Assembly (NCBI GenBank): GCA_964629245.1
Contig: CAZVPZ010000016.1
Span: 1-24,647, forward strand
Source: CAZVPZ01 sp964629245
GTDB lineage: Archaea; Nanohalarchaeota; Nanosalinia; Nanosalinales; Nanosalinaceae
DNA: 24,647 nt
Direction: 5' to 3'
In this document: positions 6,324 through 13,673 of the stretch, one piece after another
Layout: every line of letters begins with the position of its first letter
How positions within the stretch are numbered: position 1 is the first letter of the stretch
The notes under the pieces: generated by a model
The model's input: the letters and a program-made list of their open reading frames with translations, nothing else
Database searches by the model: none
What the model was told of the DNA's origin: nothing
Made by a program: the position numbers and the translations under genes

Positions 6324-7310
6324 ATGGAAGTCGCGTGGTTCGACACCCAGGACTGGGAGGAAGAGTACCTTGACAGCCTTGACCACGGCCTTGAGATAGA
6401 CTTCTTCGAGGAGCCGCTGGAGCCGGGGAACAGCGATCTCGCCGACGGGTACGACGCGGTGTCCGTATTTATCAGCTCCGCTGTCACGGAAGAAGTTATC
6501 GATTCGATCGACGCCCAGCTCATCTGCTGCCGGTCCACAGGCTACGACCACGTCGATGTCGAGACAGCGAGGGACAGTGGCGTAGCGGTCTGCAATGTTC
6601 CCGAGTACGGTAGCGGGACGGTCGCGGAACACACCTTCGGGCTCATACTCGCACTATCCCGTAAGATTTACGACGCTATTGAGAAGGTGAAGCACGGCGA
6701 TTTCGACCACGAGGGACTACGGGGTTTCGACCTGGAGGGCAAGAAACTGGGCGTTATAGGTACCGGCGCGATAGGGAAGCGGGTTATAGAGATAGCCAAC
6801 GGTTTCCGGATGCATGTCGTCGCGTCTGATTCACGGCCGGACAGGATTGCGGAAGAACGGCTAGGCTTCATGTACGTAACTCTCGAAGACCTGCTGGAGC
6901 AGTCAGATATAGTCACCGTCCACTGCCCTCTCAACGAGTCAACACGCCACCTGCTTTCCCGGGAAGAATTTGAGAGGATGGACGGCACGGTGCTCATAAA
7001 CACCGCCCGGGGAGAGATAGTGGATACGGATGCGCTCATCGAGGCGCTGGAAGAAGGAAACGTCTCCGCCGCGGGCCTTGATGTCCTGGAGGAAGAATGC
7101 TATCTAGAGGAGGTGGAGTACCTGAGACAGATGGAAGATGAATGTGATATAAGGAAGATAGTAGAGGACCATGTACTCATGGAGCGGGAAGACGTTCTCG
7201 TCACCCCTCACAACGGTTTCAACAGCCAAGAGGTGCTGGGGACCATCGTCGAAGTCACCCTGAACAACCTCCGGAACCGGAGCAACATCGTCAACCGCCC
7301 TGGGAACTGA
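6324..7310 (+). CDS. D-2-hydroxyacid dehydrogenase, D-lactate dehydrogenase type
   Basis: A 328-residue D-isomer-specific 2-hydroxyacid dehydrogenase that would interconvert a 2-keto acid such as pyruvate with its D-hydroxy acid using NAD(H). The nucleotide motif is GTGAIG (146-151). Catalytic R229 lies in NTARGEIVDT and H296 in TPHNGF, with the acidic residue in the EEE stretch at 256-258. The long charged insertion 259-290, before the strand leading to TPH, is typical of fermentative D-lactate dehydrogenases rather than glycerate dehydrogenases. The frame is open upstream, but ATG 6324 is chosen because it follows the SDR stop by four bases and begins the first beta strand (MEVAWFDT). Its 3' end overlaps the convergent nreA stop by 20 bases. 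A role in D-lactate fermentation is inferred. Confidence 0.88.
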   Translation: MEVAWFDTQDWEEEYLDSLDHGLEIDFFEEPLEPGNSDLADGYDAVSVFISSAVTEEVIDSIDAQLICCRSTGYDHVDVETARDSGVAVCNVPEYGSGTVAEHTFGLILALSRKIYDAIEKVKHGDFDHEGLRGFDLEGKKLGVIGTGAIGKRVIEIANGFRMHVVASDSRPDRIAEERLGFMYVTLEDLLEQSDIVTVHCPLNESTRHLLSREEFERMDGTVLINTARGEIVDTDALIEALEEGNVSAAGLDVLEEECYLEEVEYLRQMEDECDIRKIVEDHVLMEREDVLVTPHNGFNSQEVLGTIVEVTLNNLRNRSNIVNRPGN

Positions 7311-8535
7311 AACTGTCGAGAGAGGACTGGCGGGCGTTCATCATCCTGCTCCTGTTCTTGATGCGGTGATAGAGGAACCGGAACTCTTTCGCTATCGTCC
7401 ACTCCACCTGCTTGAAGCTGTCGAGTTCCTCTGGCTCCTCAAACGCGTTCCTGACTGTCTCTCTTATCACCCAGACCCCCAGCGGCGCCCAATAATCGGG
7501 TGTGACCTCACGGAGAACGATGGCCTTCGCCTGCCGTTTCCTCTCTTCCAGATGCTCCGCGATTCCAAGTCTCGTGGCGTAGAAGGCTCCGGCGGTCTCT
7601 TCCGCATAGCGCTTCCTCCCGTTAAAGCTCTCGTAGTCGTGACCTATATGGGTGTTCTTCGCGGCGTTCCAGACCGAACCCGGCTCCTTCATCTCTATCA
7701 GCTCGTACTCCCACTTTCCCGGTATCAGGAAGATATGGAAGTTGTTGCCCAGGTAGGAGTTTTTATAGTGCTCTATCTGGCCCAGCTGCTGGTAGTCCTT
7801 AACGCGTTCCCTCAGCTTCCGGGAGACTATGTCATCGGTCGCGGTTATACTCCACCGGGTCGGCACCAGTTTCCTGGACTCGTCCTCGCCAAGAAGGCCA
7901 GCAGAGAACGAGTTCTGTATCCTGTAGCTGTCCACGTCCTTGGTATATAGCTCCTCGACCGCGGTCTCCGCCTTGAGGTCGGTGTCGTAGAACGCCTTCT
8001 CCACCCGTCGATTGACCGACGGGTTCTCGCCCAGCAGGAATTTCTCGACATCTCCAGATGCGGAAACCGGCTTCACACGCCCTCCTGTCGCACCGCGAGG
8101 CTGTTTCTTCAGCGAGACCTCTATATCGACGGGCTTCCGGGCCATGGCTATCTCCTGCGTGTTGTCGAGGAAACTGTTATTGTCCTCCACTTTCAGCCTC
8201 CGCTTAGAGTTGATGAGCGACGTTCTCAGGGAGGCTATCCTCTCAATGCCATATCCTTCTCGGTACCAGTCCCGCGGAGAATCCATCTTCCCTGAGTCGC
8301 CGGGGAACTGGGGTGAGAGAACACCAGTATTGACCTTGGGATAGTTGTGGGAGCCTATGAACACGGCGGGTGGAGAGGAGCCGTGGAAGTCCTTCGAGCG
8401 GTCGGTCGCGGGCATCACGCTCTCGAGTTTCCTCCGGGCCTCGGAGGCGCTCATACCCTTCGCCAGTTTGCCGTAGGACATGTAGAAATATTGGGAGGCC
8501 AGAGATTTGTAGCTTGGGTCTAGCCGAGCTTCCAC
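7291..8535 (-). CDS. nreA: NreA-family DNA repair protein with C-terminal PIP box
   Basis: A 414-residue archaeal NreA protein, a family linked genetically to DNA-damage repair and shown to bind PCNA. The hallmark SSPPAVFIGSHNYPKVNTG segment is near residues 53-71. The C-terminus carries QSSLDSF (403-409), a PIP box of the QxxLxxF form. The N-terminal zinc-finger cysteines found in many NreA proteins are absent, so this version starts directly in the core. The start is a GTG at 8535 inside the end of infB (16-base overlap), implying translation from the infB mRNA; an in-frame ATG at 8481 is an alternative. The 3' end overlaps the convergent D-lactate dehydrogenase gene by 20 bases. The molecular activity of the family is not established. 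Confidence 0.9.
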   Translation of the reverse strand: MEARLDPSYKSLASQYFYMSYGKLAKGMSASEARRKLESVMPATDRSKDFHGSSPPAVFIGSHNYPKVNTGVLSPQFPGDSGKMDSPRDWYREGYGIERIASLRTSLINSKRRLKVEDNNSFLDNTQEIAMARKPVDIEVSLKKQPRGATGGRVKPVSASGDVEKFLLGENPSVNRRVEKAFYDTDLKAETAVEELYTKDVDSYRIQNSFSAGLLGEDESRKLVPTRWSITATDDIVSRKLRERVKDYQQLGQIEHYKNSYLGNNFHIFLIPGKWEYELIEMKEPGSVWNAAKNTHIGHDYESFNGRKRYAEETAGAFYATRLGIAEHLEERKRQAKAIVLREVTPDYWAPLGVWVIRETVRNAFEEPEELDSFKQVEWTIAKEFRFLYHRIKNRSRMMNARQSSLDSFSSQGG

Positions 8536-10277
8536 TTCGGGTCGCGGGAGTCCTTGATGTCGACTATCTCGTCGAGGATGTTCTTCTCACCCTGCGACAG
8601 AAGTTCTTCGAGGTGCTGCAGCTGCCGGTACTCTTTCCCGGTCAGGTCGACGTAGAGCGACTCTCCCTCCTTGAAATCGCGGCCCACAGTCGCGCCCGAT
8701 ATCGAGACCGCGACCTCAGAGCCCTTCTCCGCCTTTTCCAGGCTCTCGTTCTGCTCCTGGACGCTCTTTACGTTCCCTATCCTGTCACCTTCCTGGTTCA
8801 TTAGAGATGCGCCTGGATTGAGGACCCCTTCCTCCACCTTAACACCCACCACTGCCGGGTCCGACTTCCTGAAGACATGGTCCTCAAGAACTCGGATCTT
8901 CGCGGGCCGTGAGACTGATTCGAGTGCCTCGGCCCTCTTCTTCCTTCTGAGTTCCTGCTTCCACTCCGTGTAATCCTCCACTATCTCGTATATAACGCGT
9001 CCGCCGAAGAACTCGACTCCCTTGGACCTCAGCTCTTCCTCTCCCTGGTCAGTTGTGTCCACGTTAAACCCGAATATCGCCCTGTATTCCGGTTCCCCAG
9101 GGTCGGCGTCTATCGCGTCTACCTTCGTCACCTTGCCGACCTCGGCTTTCTTCACTGGTATGTCGTTCCTCTCCAGTTCAGCCATTATGGCCTCAAGCGA
9201 GCCCAGCGAGTCGGCCTTGACAACGACTCCCTCTTTGCCTGTCGAGAAATCAACGGACTCCATCTCCTCCTCGACCTCTTCCCGGGCCTGTTCGAGATGC
9301 TCCCTGTCCGCAGTTCTCACAGGGGAGCCCGCGACCACGCCCTTGAGCTCCTTGCCGACTATCTTGACACCCGAAGCCGGCTCAACTTCGTTGACGCGGT
9401 TGAACTTCTTGTCGACGCGTATCTCTTTCAGGGGTCGGGGCTCGAGAAGAGCCCTTATCTCCGTTTGCTTGACCCCTTTGCGGGTTCCGAAGACAAGTAT
9501 ATCGTCGCTCCTTATGACACCGTCGTAATGTATGACATCGACAGTGGTGCCCATGCCCTCCTCCTGGGAGACTTCGAGCACCGTTCCGCGCCCGATATCC
9601 TCGCGCACCTCAAGGCTGTCGGAGAGGTAGCGCTGGGACAGGCCGGCGACCACCATAAGCAGATCGGGTATGCCTTCGCCTGTCATAGCGGAGATTGGAA
9701 CGACCGCTACCTTCTCCTGGAAGTTGTCAATCCTGTCGAAACGGTCCGCAACTATGCCGTACTCGTTGAGTTCTCCCATCAGGTCGTAGATACGTTCGTC
9801 AATCTCGTCCTGGACACTTTCCGGCTGTTCGGGTATCGACTCCATGAAGCACTGTTTCCCCGATTTCCAGCCGGGAAGCCTGTCGATTTTGTTCAGGGCG
9901 ATTATGAAAGGCGTACCCTGGTCCCGGAGTATCTCTACCGCTTCGCGCGTCTGGGGCTGGACTCCGTCCTCGATGTCGACGACAACAATCGCGATGTCCG
10001 CGATAGATCCACCCCGTTTCCTGAGGGAGGAGAATGCGGCATGTCCTGGTGTATCTATGAAGAGTACGCCGGGTATGGTTATCTCGGTACCCAGCTGGTC
10101 GAGGAGGCCGCCACAGACCTTTTCGAGGGTCTCGAGCGGCACCTCTGTGGCGCCTATCATCTGGGTTATGCCGCCTGCCTCTCCCTCTACTATACGCGAC
10201 TCCCTTATGTTGTCTAGCAGCGTAGTCTTCCCTGCGTCGATATGTCCGAGGACAGAAAGTATGGGTTGACGCGGCAT
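8520..10277 (-). CDS. infB: Translation initiation factor aIF5B
   Basis: A 585-residue GTPase of the IF2/eIF5B family, close to the normal archaeal length; it promotes ribosomal subunit joining and initiator tRNA placement. G1 is GHIDAGKT (11-18), G3 DTPGH (75-79), G4 NKID (129-132), and a SAMTGEG sequence marks G5. Domains II, III and IV follow, ending near KLG. It has a strong Shine-Dalgarno, AGGAGG at 10286-10291, and a possible local TATA-like box (ATTAAAGCTT, 10311-10320). It can therefore be translated efficiently from either an operon or a local transcript. It is last but one in the rpl7ae-rps28e-rpl24e-infB cluster; nreA overlaps its end. Confidence 0.97.
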   Translation of the reverse strand: MPRQPILSVLGHIDAGKTTLLDNIRESRIVEGEAGGITQMIGATEVPLETLEKVCGGLLDQLGTEITIPGVLFIDTPGHAAFSSLRKRGGSIADIAIVVVDIEDGVQPQTREAVEILRDQGTPFIIALNKIDRLPGWKSGKQCFMESIPEQPESVQDEIDERIYDLMGELNEYGIVADRFDRIDNFQEKVAVVPISAMTGEGIPDLLMVVAGLSQRYLSDSLEVREDIGRGTVLEVSQEEGMGTTVDVIHYDGVIRSDDILVFGTRKGVKQTEIRALLEPRPLKEIRVDKKFNRVNEVEPASGVKIVGKELKGVVAGSPVRTADREHLEQAREEVEEEMESVDFSTGKEGVVVKADSLGSLEAIMAELERNDIPVKKAEVGKVTKVDAIDADPGEPEYRAIFGFNVDTTDQGEEELRSKGVEFFGGRVIYEIVEDYTEWKQELRRKKRAEALESVSRPAKIRVLEDHVFRKSDPAVVGVKVEEGVLNPGASLMNQEGDRIGNVKSVQEQNESLEKAEKGSEVAVSISGATVGRDFKEGESLYVDLTGKEYRQLQHLEELLSQGEKNILDEIVDIKDSRDPKWKLG

Positions 10278-10285
10278 CTGGTTAA

Positions 10286-10320
10286 CCTCCTAGTTGGAAA
10301 GAAAACAGGAAAGCTTTAAT
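10286..10320 (-). promoter_or_regulatory. Shine-Dalgarno and possible TATA box of infB
   Basis: Minus-strand AGGAGG (10286-10291) lies 8 nt before the infB ATG and is among the strongest Shine-Dalgarno sites in the window. ATTAAAGCTT (10311-10320) could be an internal promoter giving a short leader. This is where ndk normally sits in archaea. Confidence 0.5.
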
Positions 10321-10333
10321 CGGTCCCGGTATC

Positions 10334-10486
10334 CTACAGGTCTTTCGAGGTGTAGCCGTGTTTCCGGTCGTTGCCGTAGTTCTTCTGGCACTTGCCGGAG
10401 CAGAAAAACAGTTTTTCGCCGCTCGCCAGGACGACCATCTTTCCCTTCGTCCTGTCAACCTCATCGCCGCAGTAGTCGCATTCCAT
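10334..10486 (-). CDS. rpl24e: Ribosomal protein eL24 (L24e)
   Basis: A 50-residue zinc-ribbon ribosomal protein of the large subunit. It begins MECDYCGDEV with C3 and C6; the second cysteine pair is C29 and C33 in FFCSGKC. KNYGNDRKHGYT near the end matches the family's KN-x-K-x-R-x-P-region pattern in shortened form. A clear Shine-Dalgarno (GGAGGG) sits in the end of the rps28e frame just before the ATG. Only 6 bases separate it from the rps28e stop. It is short but typical for archaeal L24e. Confidence 0.93.
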   Translation of the reverse strand: MECDYCGDEVDRTKGKMVVLASGEKLFFCSGKCQKNYGNDRKHGYTSKDL

Positions 10487-10492
10487 TTTCTA

Positions 10493-10669
10493 TCATCCCT
10501 CCATCTGGGTCTCTTTGATGTGGACGACGTCGTCCTCTCTTATGGGGCCGCGTGCGTTCCGGACGAGTATCTTGCCCTCCTCGTCGCCCTCTATTATCCT
10601 GCACCGGATCTTCCTTACTCCGCGGTGTCCCTGCTCTCCTATTACCTCTACTACCTTCGCCAGAACCAT
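10493..10669 (-). CDS. rps28e: Ribosomal protein eS28 (S28e)
   Basis: A 58-residue small-subunit protein with an OB-like fold near the mRNA exit region. It reads MVLAKVVEVIGEQGHRGVRK at the N-terminus. It carries the family's conserved core LVRNARGPIREDD (35-47), close to the usual RNVKGPVREGD, and an acidic C-terminus ending ETQMEG. It lies 9 bases after rpl7ae and 6 before rpl24e, the standard archaeal order, and is probably co-transcribed with both. No Shine-Dalgarno is obvious. Confidence 0.94.
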   Translation of the reverse strand: MVLAKVVEVIGEQGHRGVRKIRCRIIEGDEEGKILVRNARGPIREDDVVHIKETQMEG

Positions 10670-10678
10670 GGTAAAACC

Positions 10679-11053
10679 TTATTCTTCCTCCTTTTCCAGT
10701 AGTTCTCGGGATTTTTCGGCGATCTCCTCGACCTGGTCACCAGCGTTTCCTACGTTGGTAATCGCGACTGCAGCGGACTGAACGTTGATGTCTGCCGCGA
10801 GACCCAGCTCTTCCTTGTCAGGCACGAAGGTGTAGGGGATGTCTCTCTCCTCGGCCAGCGCAGGGATGTGCATCACTATCTCCTCAGGCGAGACGTTGGA
10901 CGCGAGCACCACCAGCTTGGCCTCGTTCCTCTCTATGGCCTTGGTCACCTCGTTGGTGCCTTTGGCTATCTCTCCCGACTGCTGGGCTGTTTCAACTGCG
11001 TTGTAGATGGTTTCCGCAAAAGAGTCGCTTACTTCGAATTCTTGGTATGCCAT
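10679..11053 (-). CDS. rpl7ae: Ribosomal protein eL8 / L7Ae, kink-turn RNA-binding protein
   Basis: A 124-residue L7Ae protein. It binds kink-turns in 23S rRNA and in box C/D and H/ACA guide RNPs, and is a subunit of archaeal RNase P. The RNA-binding signature GTNEVTKAIERNEAKLVVLA is at about 32-51, followed by the LAEERDIPYTFV and KEELG segments typical of the family. It opens the operon: a strong TATA box (TATATAAAAAAG region, 11111-11120 at its core) is followed by a 35-40 nt leader containing GAGGTGA. This is one of the few leadered transcripts in the window. Nop10 at 17307 is another guide-RNP component. Confidence 0.97.
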   Translation of the reverse strand: MAYQEFEVSDSFAETIYNAVETAQQSGEIAKGTNEVTKAIERNEAKLVVLASNVSPEEIVMHIPALAEERDIPYTFVPDKEELGLAADINVQSAAVAITNVGNAGDQVEEIAEKSRELLEKEEE

Positions 11054-11059
11054 TCTTGT

Positions 11060-11120
11060 TCACCTCTCGAACCTGTCATCAAGGCTGTAAGTGCTAAAAG
11101 GAAGTGAAACTTTTTTATAT
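11060..11120 (-). promoter_or_regulatory. Promoter and leader of the rpl7ae operon
   Basis: Minus-strand ATATAAAAAA at 11111-11120 is the TATA box. GAGGTGA at 11060-11066 is the Shine-Dalgarno, 6 nt before the ATG at 11053. The predicted 35-40 nt leader contrasts with the leaderless pattern elsewhere. L7Ae is known in some archaea to bind its own leader, but I see no convincing kink-turn here. Confidence 0.6.
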
Positions 11121-11137
11121 ACCACGCGGCCTCCAGC

Positions 11138-11461
11138 CTAGTCAAAAAGCTCGAATTTTATGACTTTAACAGGTGTCTCCGGTCCGACATCGATACCGTA
11201 GTAATCCTCGTAGGTGCGGTACATCTCTTCATCTGAATCAAAGGATTCGTGGCCTTCCCTATCCTCCTCCGATAGTCTCCCAAAGGTGGTCTCCTTGACC
11301 CATAGAACTCTGGCCTCCGCGAAACGGTTGCCCTCGGTATCCTCAAGCGAGAGCCCCTGATTGACGGATACATCTCTGTCTTCCCATATACGCCAGGTAG
11401 TGTCCTTCTCACCTTTAAGGACGATGTCAATCAGATCTTCTGAGAACTTTACGGAGAATAT
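11138..11461 (-). CDS. ASCH-domain protein with a non-canonical start
   Basis: The frame gives about 107 residues with a clear ASCH (PUA-like) fold. The core FSVKFSEDLIDIVLKGEKDT is followed by TTWRIWEDRDVSV, then KETTFGRLSEEDREGHESF, EEMYRTYEDYYG and a final strand VKVIKFELFD. ASCH domains are thought to bind RNA or modified nucleosides. No ATG, GTG or TTG occurs in frame from the upstream in-frame stop (near 11505) until deep inside the domain. The best-placed initiation codon is ATA at 11461, giving (M)FSVKFSED, which is where relatives begin. It sits one base after the stop of the preceding gene (11463-11465), so translational coupling at AUA, or a sequence error, is likely. The small reading frame 11158-11430 on this strand is a shadow. 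Confidence 0.7.
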   Translation of the reverse strand: MFSVKFSEDLIDIVLKGEKDTTWRIWEDRDVSVNQGLSLEDTEGNRFAEARVLWVKETTFGRLSEEDREGHESFDSDEEMYRTYEDYYGIDVGPETPVKVIKFELFD

Positions 11462-11462
11462 T

Positions 11463-11690
11463 TTACTGCTGCTCGGGGTCGAACTCTGCGAGTTTCTCGT
11501 TCTCTATGTAGTCGAGCTCCTCCTCCAGCTCGCGGATCATGAGGTTGAGGTCGTGTTTCTGCCGTGAAGTCGACGCCTCGTAGGTCTCGAGCTCCTCCAC
11601 CAGCTTGTCCATGAGAAGGCTGATAAGATCCTGTGCAGAGTTAGCGTCTGCGTATTCGTCCAAGTGCTCTATGAGTTCTTCCTTCTCCAT
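11463..11690 (-). CDS. Small helical acidic protein, unknown function
   Basis: A 75-residue protein that is predicted almost entirely helical, with heptad-like leucines (LISLLMDKLVEELETYEA, then LMIRELEEELDYIENEKL), so a coiled-coil hairpin or dimer is likely. I do not recognise the family; it is too short for prefoldin and has no beta hairpin. AGGTG (about 11697-11702) lies 6-7 nt before its ATG, within the end of the upstream gene. It lies 11 bases after the Q/S-rich gene and immediately before the ASCH frame, making a three-gene operon. The pairing with a neighbour that also ends in long helices hints that the two helical proteins could interact, which is inference only. Confidence 0.75.
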   Translation of the reverse strand: MEKEELIEHLDEYADANSAQDLISLLMDKLVEELETYEASTSRQKHDLNLMIRELEEELDYIENEKLAEFDPEQQ

Positions 11691-11701
11691 TTCCAGTACA
11701 C

Positions 11702-12562
11702 CTATTCCTCGCCGGGCGATATTATGGTTTCTACCTCGGTGCGGTTGTCCTCGAAGTCGTGGACCAGTTCTCTCACCTGTCTCTCCGTGTCCCTGTCCGC
11801 CTGAACGTCCTCCTCTATGCGGTTCACAACAGCCTCTACCTCTTCCGCTAGGTAGTGCATCTCCTGGATCATCTGGCTGGCTCGCTCGAACTTCTGCCGC
11901 CTGATAAAGAGAGGGCCCTTGTCTATCTCAGGGACTTTTATCTCCCGTGTCTCCGGCGGCTTCGGTATCTCCTTCTCAAGGTTGTCACCCGCGGCTTCTT
12001 TCTCTGTTTCCCGGGCACCAGTATGTGCGTCTACCTCTTTCTCCGTACGCTCCGGCTGCCTTTCCCGTTCTCGGGGCTGAGGTTCCGGAGAATCCTGATC
12101 CTGCCGCTTGCTAACAGGTGGTGACGCCTGCTGCCGGGATTCCTGCTCCGTCGAACCCTGTCTCTGGGATTCATGCGTCCCTTCCTGCTGAGTCGCTGCC
12201 TGTGTTTCACGGAGATCAGACTGTGCCTGTGTCTGCGACTGTCCTGCTTCCTGGGACTCCTGTCCCCGTCCTCCGAACTCCTCGTCGAAGCTCTGGTCGT
12301 TTCCAAAGGAGGATGGAGGGTTGGAGATCTCCTGGCCGAAATTATCAACTTTGTCCTGTCCCGAAGATCGCTGAGACTGTTCTGGCGCCTCTGAGACCTG
12401 TTCCGGACCTCCGGCAGTTTCCTGGCTGAGATCAGGTGTTTCAGAAGGCCCTCCTGAAGGTTCCCCTGAACCACCGACCGACTGGCCGTCGTTTATGAGG
12501 TTCTTTATCTCGTCCATGTTCTGCTTCAGTTTGTCCTTGTTGTCGTTTCCAAAACCGAACAT
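11702..12562 (-). CDS. Q/S/E-rich linker protein with conserved helical C-terminus
   Basis: A 286-residue protein in three parts. A short N-terminal helix (MFGFGNDNKDKLKQNMDEI) is followed by a long low-complexity linker rich in Gln, Ser, Glu, Gly and Pro (about 27-195). The C-terminal helical domain (about 199-286) starts IPKPPETREIKVPEIDKGPL and continues FIRRQKFERAS. A segment of the form 'GPLFI-x-x-x-K(F/Y)' followed by long helices occurs in uncharacterised proteins of DPANN and other archaea as I recall them. The linker explains the repetitive, CTG/TCC-biased DNA. No membrane segment or cysteine is visible. The function is unknown; a disordered tether holding a helical interaction domain is the physical reading. 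A TATA-like box at 12591-12600 is about 33 nt upstream. Confidence 0.8.
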   Translation of the reverse strand: MFGFGNDNKDKLKQNMDEIKNLINDGQSVGGSGEPSGGPSETPDLSQETAGGPEQVSEAPEQSQRSSGQDKVDNFGQEISNPPSSFGNDQSFDEEFGGRGQESQEAGQSQTQAQSDLRETQAATQQEGTHESQRQGSTEQESRQQASPPVSKRQDQDSPEPQPRERERQPERTEKEVDAHTGARETEKEAAGDNLEKEIPKPPETREIKVPEIDKGPLFIRRQKFERASQMIQEMHYLAEEVEAVVNRIEEDVQADRDTERQVRELVHDFEDNRTEVETIISPGEE

Positions 12563-12590
12563 ATTCCTGTAGAATTTAAGGTTCTCGCGG

Positions 12591-12600
12591 TTTAAATAAT
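12591..12600 (-). promoter_or_regulatory. TATA-like box of the Q/S-rich operon
   Basis: Minus-strand ATTATTTAAA is centred about 33 nt before the ATG at 12562, so a leader of roughly 7 nt is expected. The box lies in the 44-nt gap after the polymerase gene stop. Confidence 0.5.
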
Positions 12601-12606
12601 CCCGCT

Positions 12607-13650
12607 CTAGAAATTGGTGAGAGAGGTCTGCTGGTCGATATCGACGAGGGATGAAGCCCTTAAACCCAGCCTCCTGAGCTCGACTTCTTCCGAGACCAAT
12701 TGCTGGAGCAGGTCGTCGGCATGGACGAAAAGCTTCCTCCGGGAGTTGGAGGTCTTGATGGTCCTTGACCGGCTGTAGGTATCCAGCCCGGTGTCTATAC
12801 CTATGACCGTTACCTTCCTGAACGCTTTCCCTCTCCTCTCCAGCCTATGGAATACCTTGTGCGATAGTTCGCCCAGCTCAGACCTCAGATAGCGGTATTC
12901 AGAGGAGTTCTTCTCCAGCGTCTTTATCTTTGATATCTGTTTGCGTTCAGAGTCCTCCAGGTTGACAGAGCCCTGCCCTTTGGCCCTTTCTTTAAGAGAT
13001 GCTGCCCTGTTCCTGCCCATCTCAGATACAAGACGGTTACTGTCTGTCTCAAGTAGATCCCGGCATGTGTGAATGCCCATGTTTTCTAGTTTTGCCTCGG
13101 TACTATCACCCACGCCGTGCAGCTCCCCTACGGGCTTGTCACTGAGGAAATCCCGGGCATCCTCCTCCTCTATGAGAGTGAGGCCGTCGGGCTTGTCCTG
13201 CTCTGAGGCCATCTTGGCCATGAACTTGTTGACGGAGATGCCTATCGAAGCGGAGAGCCCCAGTGATTCTATCTCTGCCTTCACCTTCTTCGCCTTCTGG
13301 AGGGGTTCAGCCTCAAGCCGGAAGTAGGCCTCATCCACGCTGGTCTTCTGCATCTCCCTTGAGTGGGACCTTATGATAGACATGACCTCGCGGGATTTTC
13401 CCCTGTAGTACTCGTGATCGACCGGGAGGAAGACCGTTTCTTCATCTGCTTTTTCCCGGGCCTCCGATAGGGGCATTCCAGAGCCTATCCCGAGTTCGCG
13501 TGCCCTGTAGTCGCTTGTAGATACCGCTCCTGATGAACGCCCCCGGGTATAGACGCATATCACTACAGGTCTTTCCTCCAGTTCAGGATTCCTGAGTTCC
13601 TCACATCGGGCGAAAAAGGCGTCGAGGTCGAGGTGTGCTATCCAGCTCAT
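12607..13650 (-). CDS. dinB: Y-family DNA polymerase IV (Dpo4/DinB type)
   Basis: A 347-residue translesion polymerase of normal archaeal length. Metal-binding D8 is in HLDLDAFFA (residues 6-14), and D106-E107 in TSVDEAYF (103-110), replacing the usual SIDEAY. The thumb segment with KPVGELHGVGDSTEAKL and the little-finger domain (about 235-335) are present. The extreme C-terminus QQTSLTNF (340-347) is a PIP box that should dock on PCNA. A TATA-like TTTTTAAG (13674-13681) lies 27 nt before the ATG, predicting a leaderless mRNA; the GAGGTG directly touching the ATG is too close to act as Shine-Dalgarno. The gene follows the FMN reductase gene, but the promoter suggests separate expression. Confidence 0.95.
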   Translation of the reverse strand: MSWIAHLDLDAFFARCEELRNPELEERPVVICVYTRGRSSGAVSTSDYRARELGIGSGMPLSEAREKADEETVFLPVDHEYYRGKSREVMSIIRSHSREMQKTSVDEAYFRLEAEPLQKAKKVKAEIESLGLSASIGISVNKFMAKMASEQDKPDGLTLIEEEDARDFLSDKPVGELHGVGDSTEAKLENMGIHTCRDLLETDSNRLVSEMGRNRAASLKERAKGQGSVNLEDSERKQISKIKTLEKNSSEYRYLRSELGELSHKVFHRLERRGKAFRKVTVIGIDTGLDTYSRSRTIKTSNSRRKLFVHADDLLQQLVSEEVELRRLGLRASSLVDIDQQTSLTNF

Positions 13651-13673
13651 TCACCTCGGGAATGGTCAGACAT

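Noticed and set aside
9297..10217. A 306-codon open frame on the plus strand opposite infB
   Set aside because: It is antisense to well-conserved aIF5B domains, has no promoter-like box and no family resemblance. Long antisense frames are common in this GC-moderate, acidic-codon DNA.
11158..11430. A 90-codon minus-strand frame inside the ASCH region
   Set aside because: It is out of frame with the ASCH domain, whose reading gives a recognisable family. The 90-codon version is Arg/Ser-rich and resembles nothing.
12040..12480. Repetitive CTG/TCC-rich stretch as a possible DNA repeat or CRISPR-like array
   Set aside because: There is no regular repeat unit or spacer. The bias comes from the Gln/Ser/Glu codons of the linker in the 286-residue protein.
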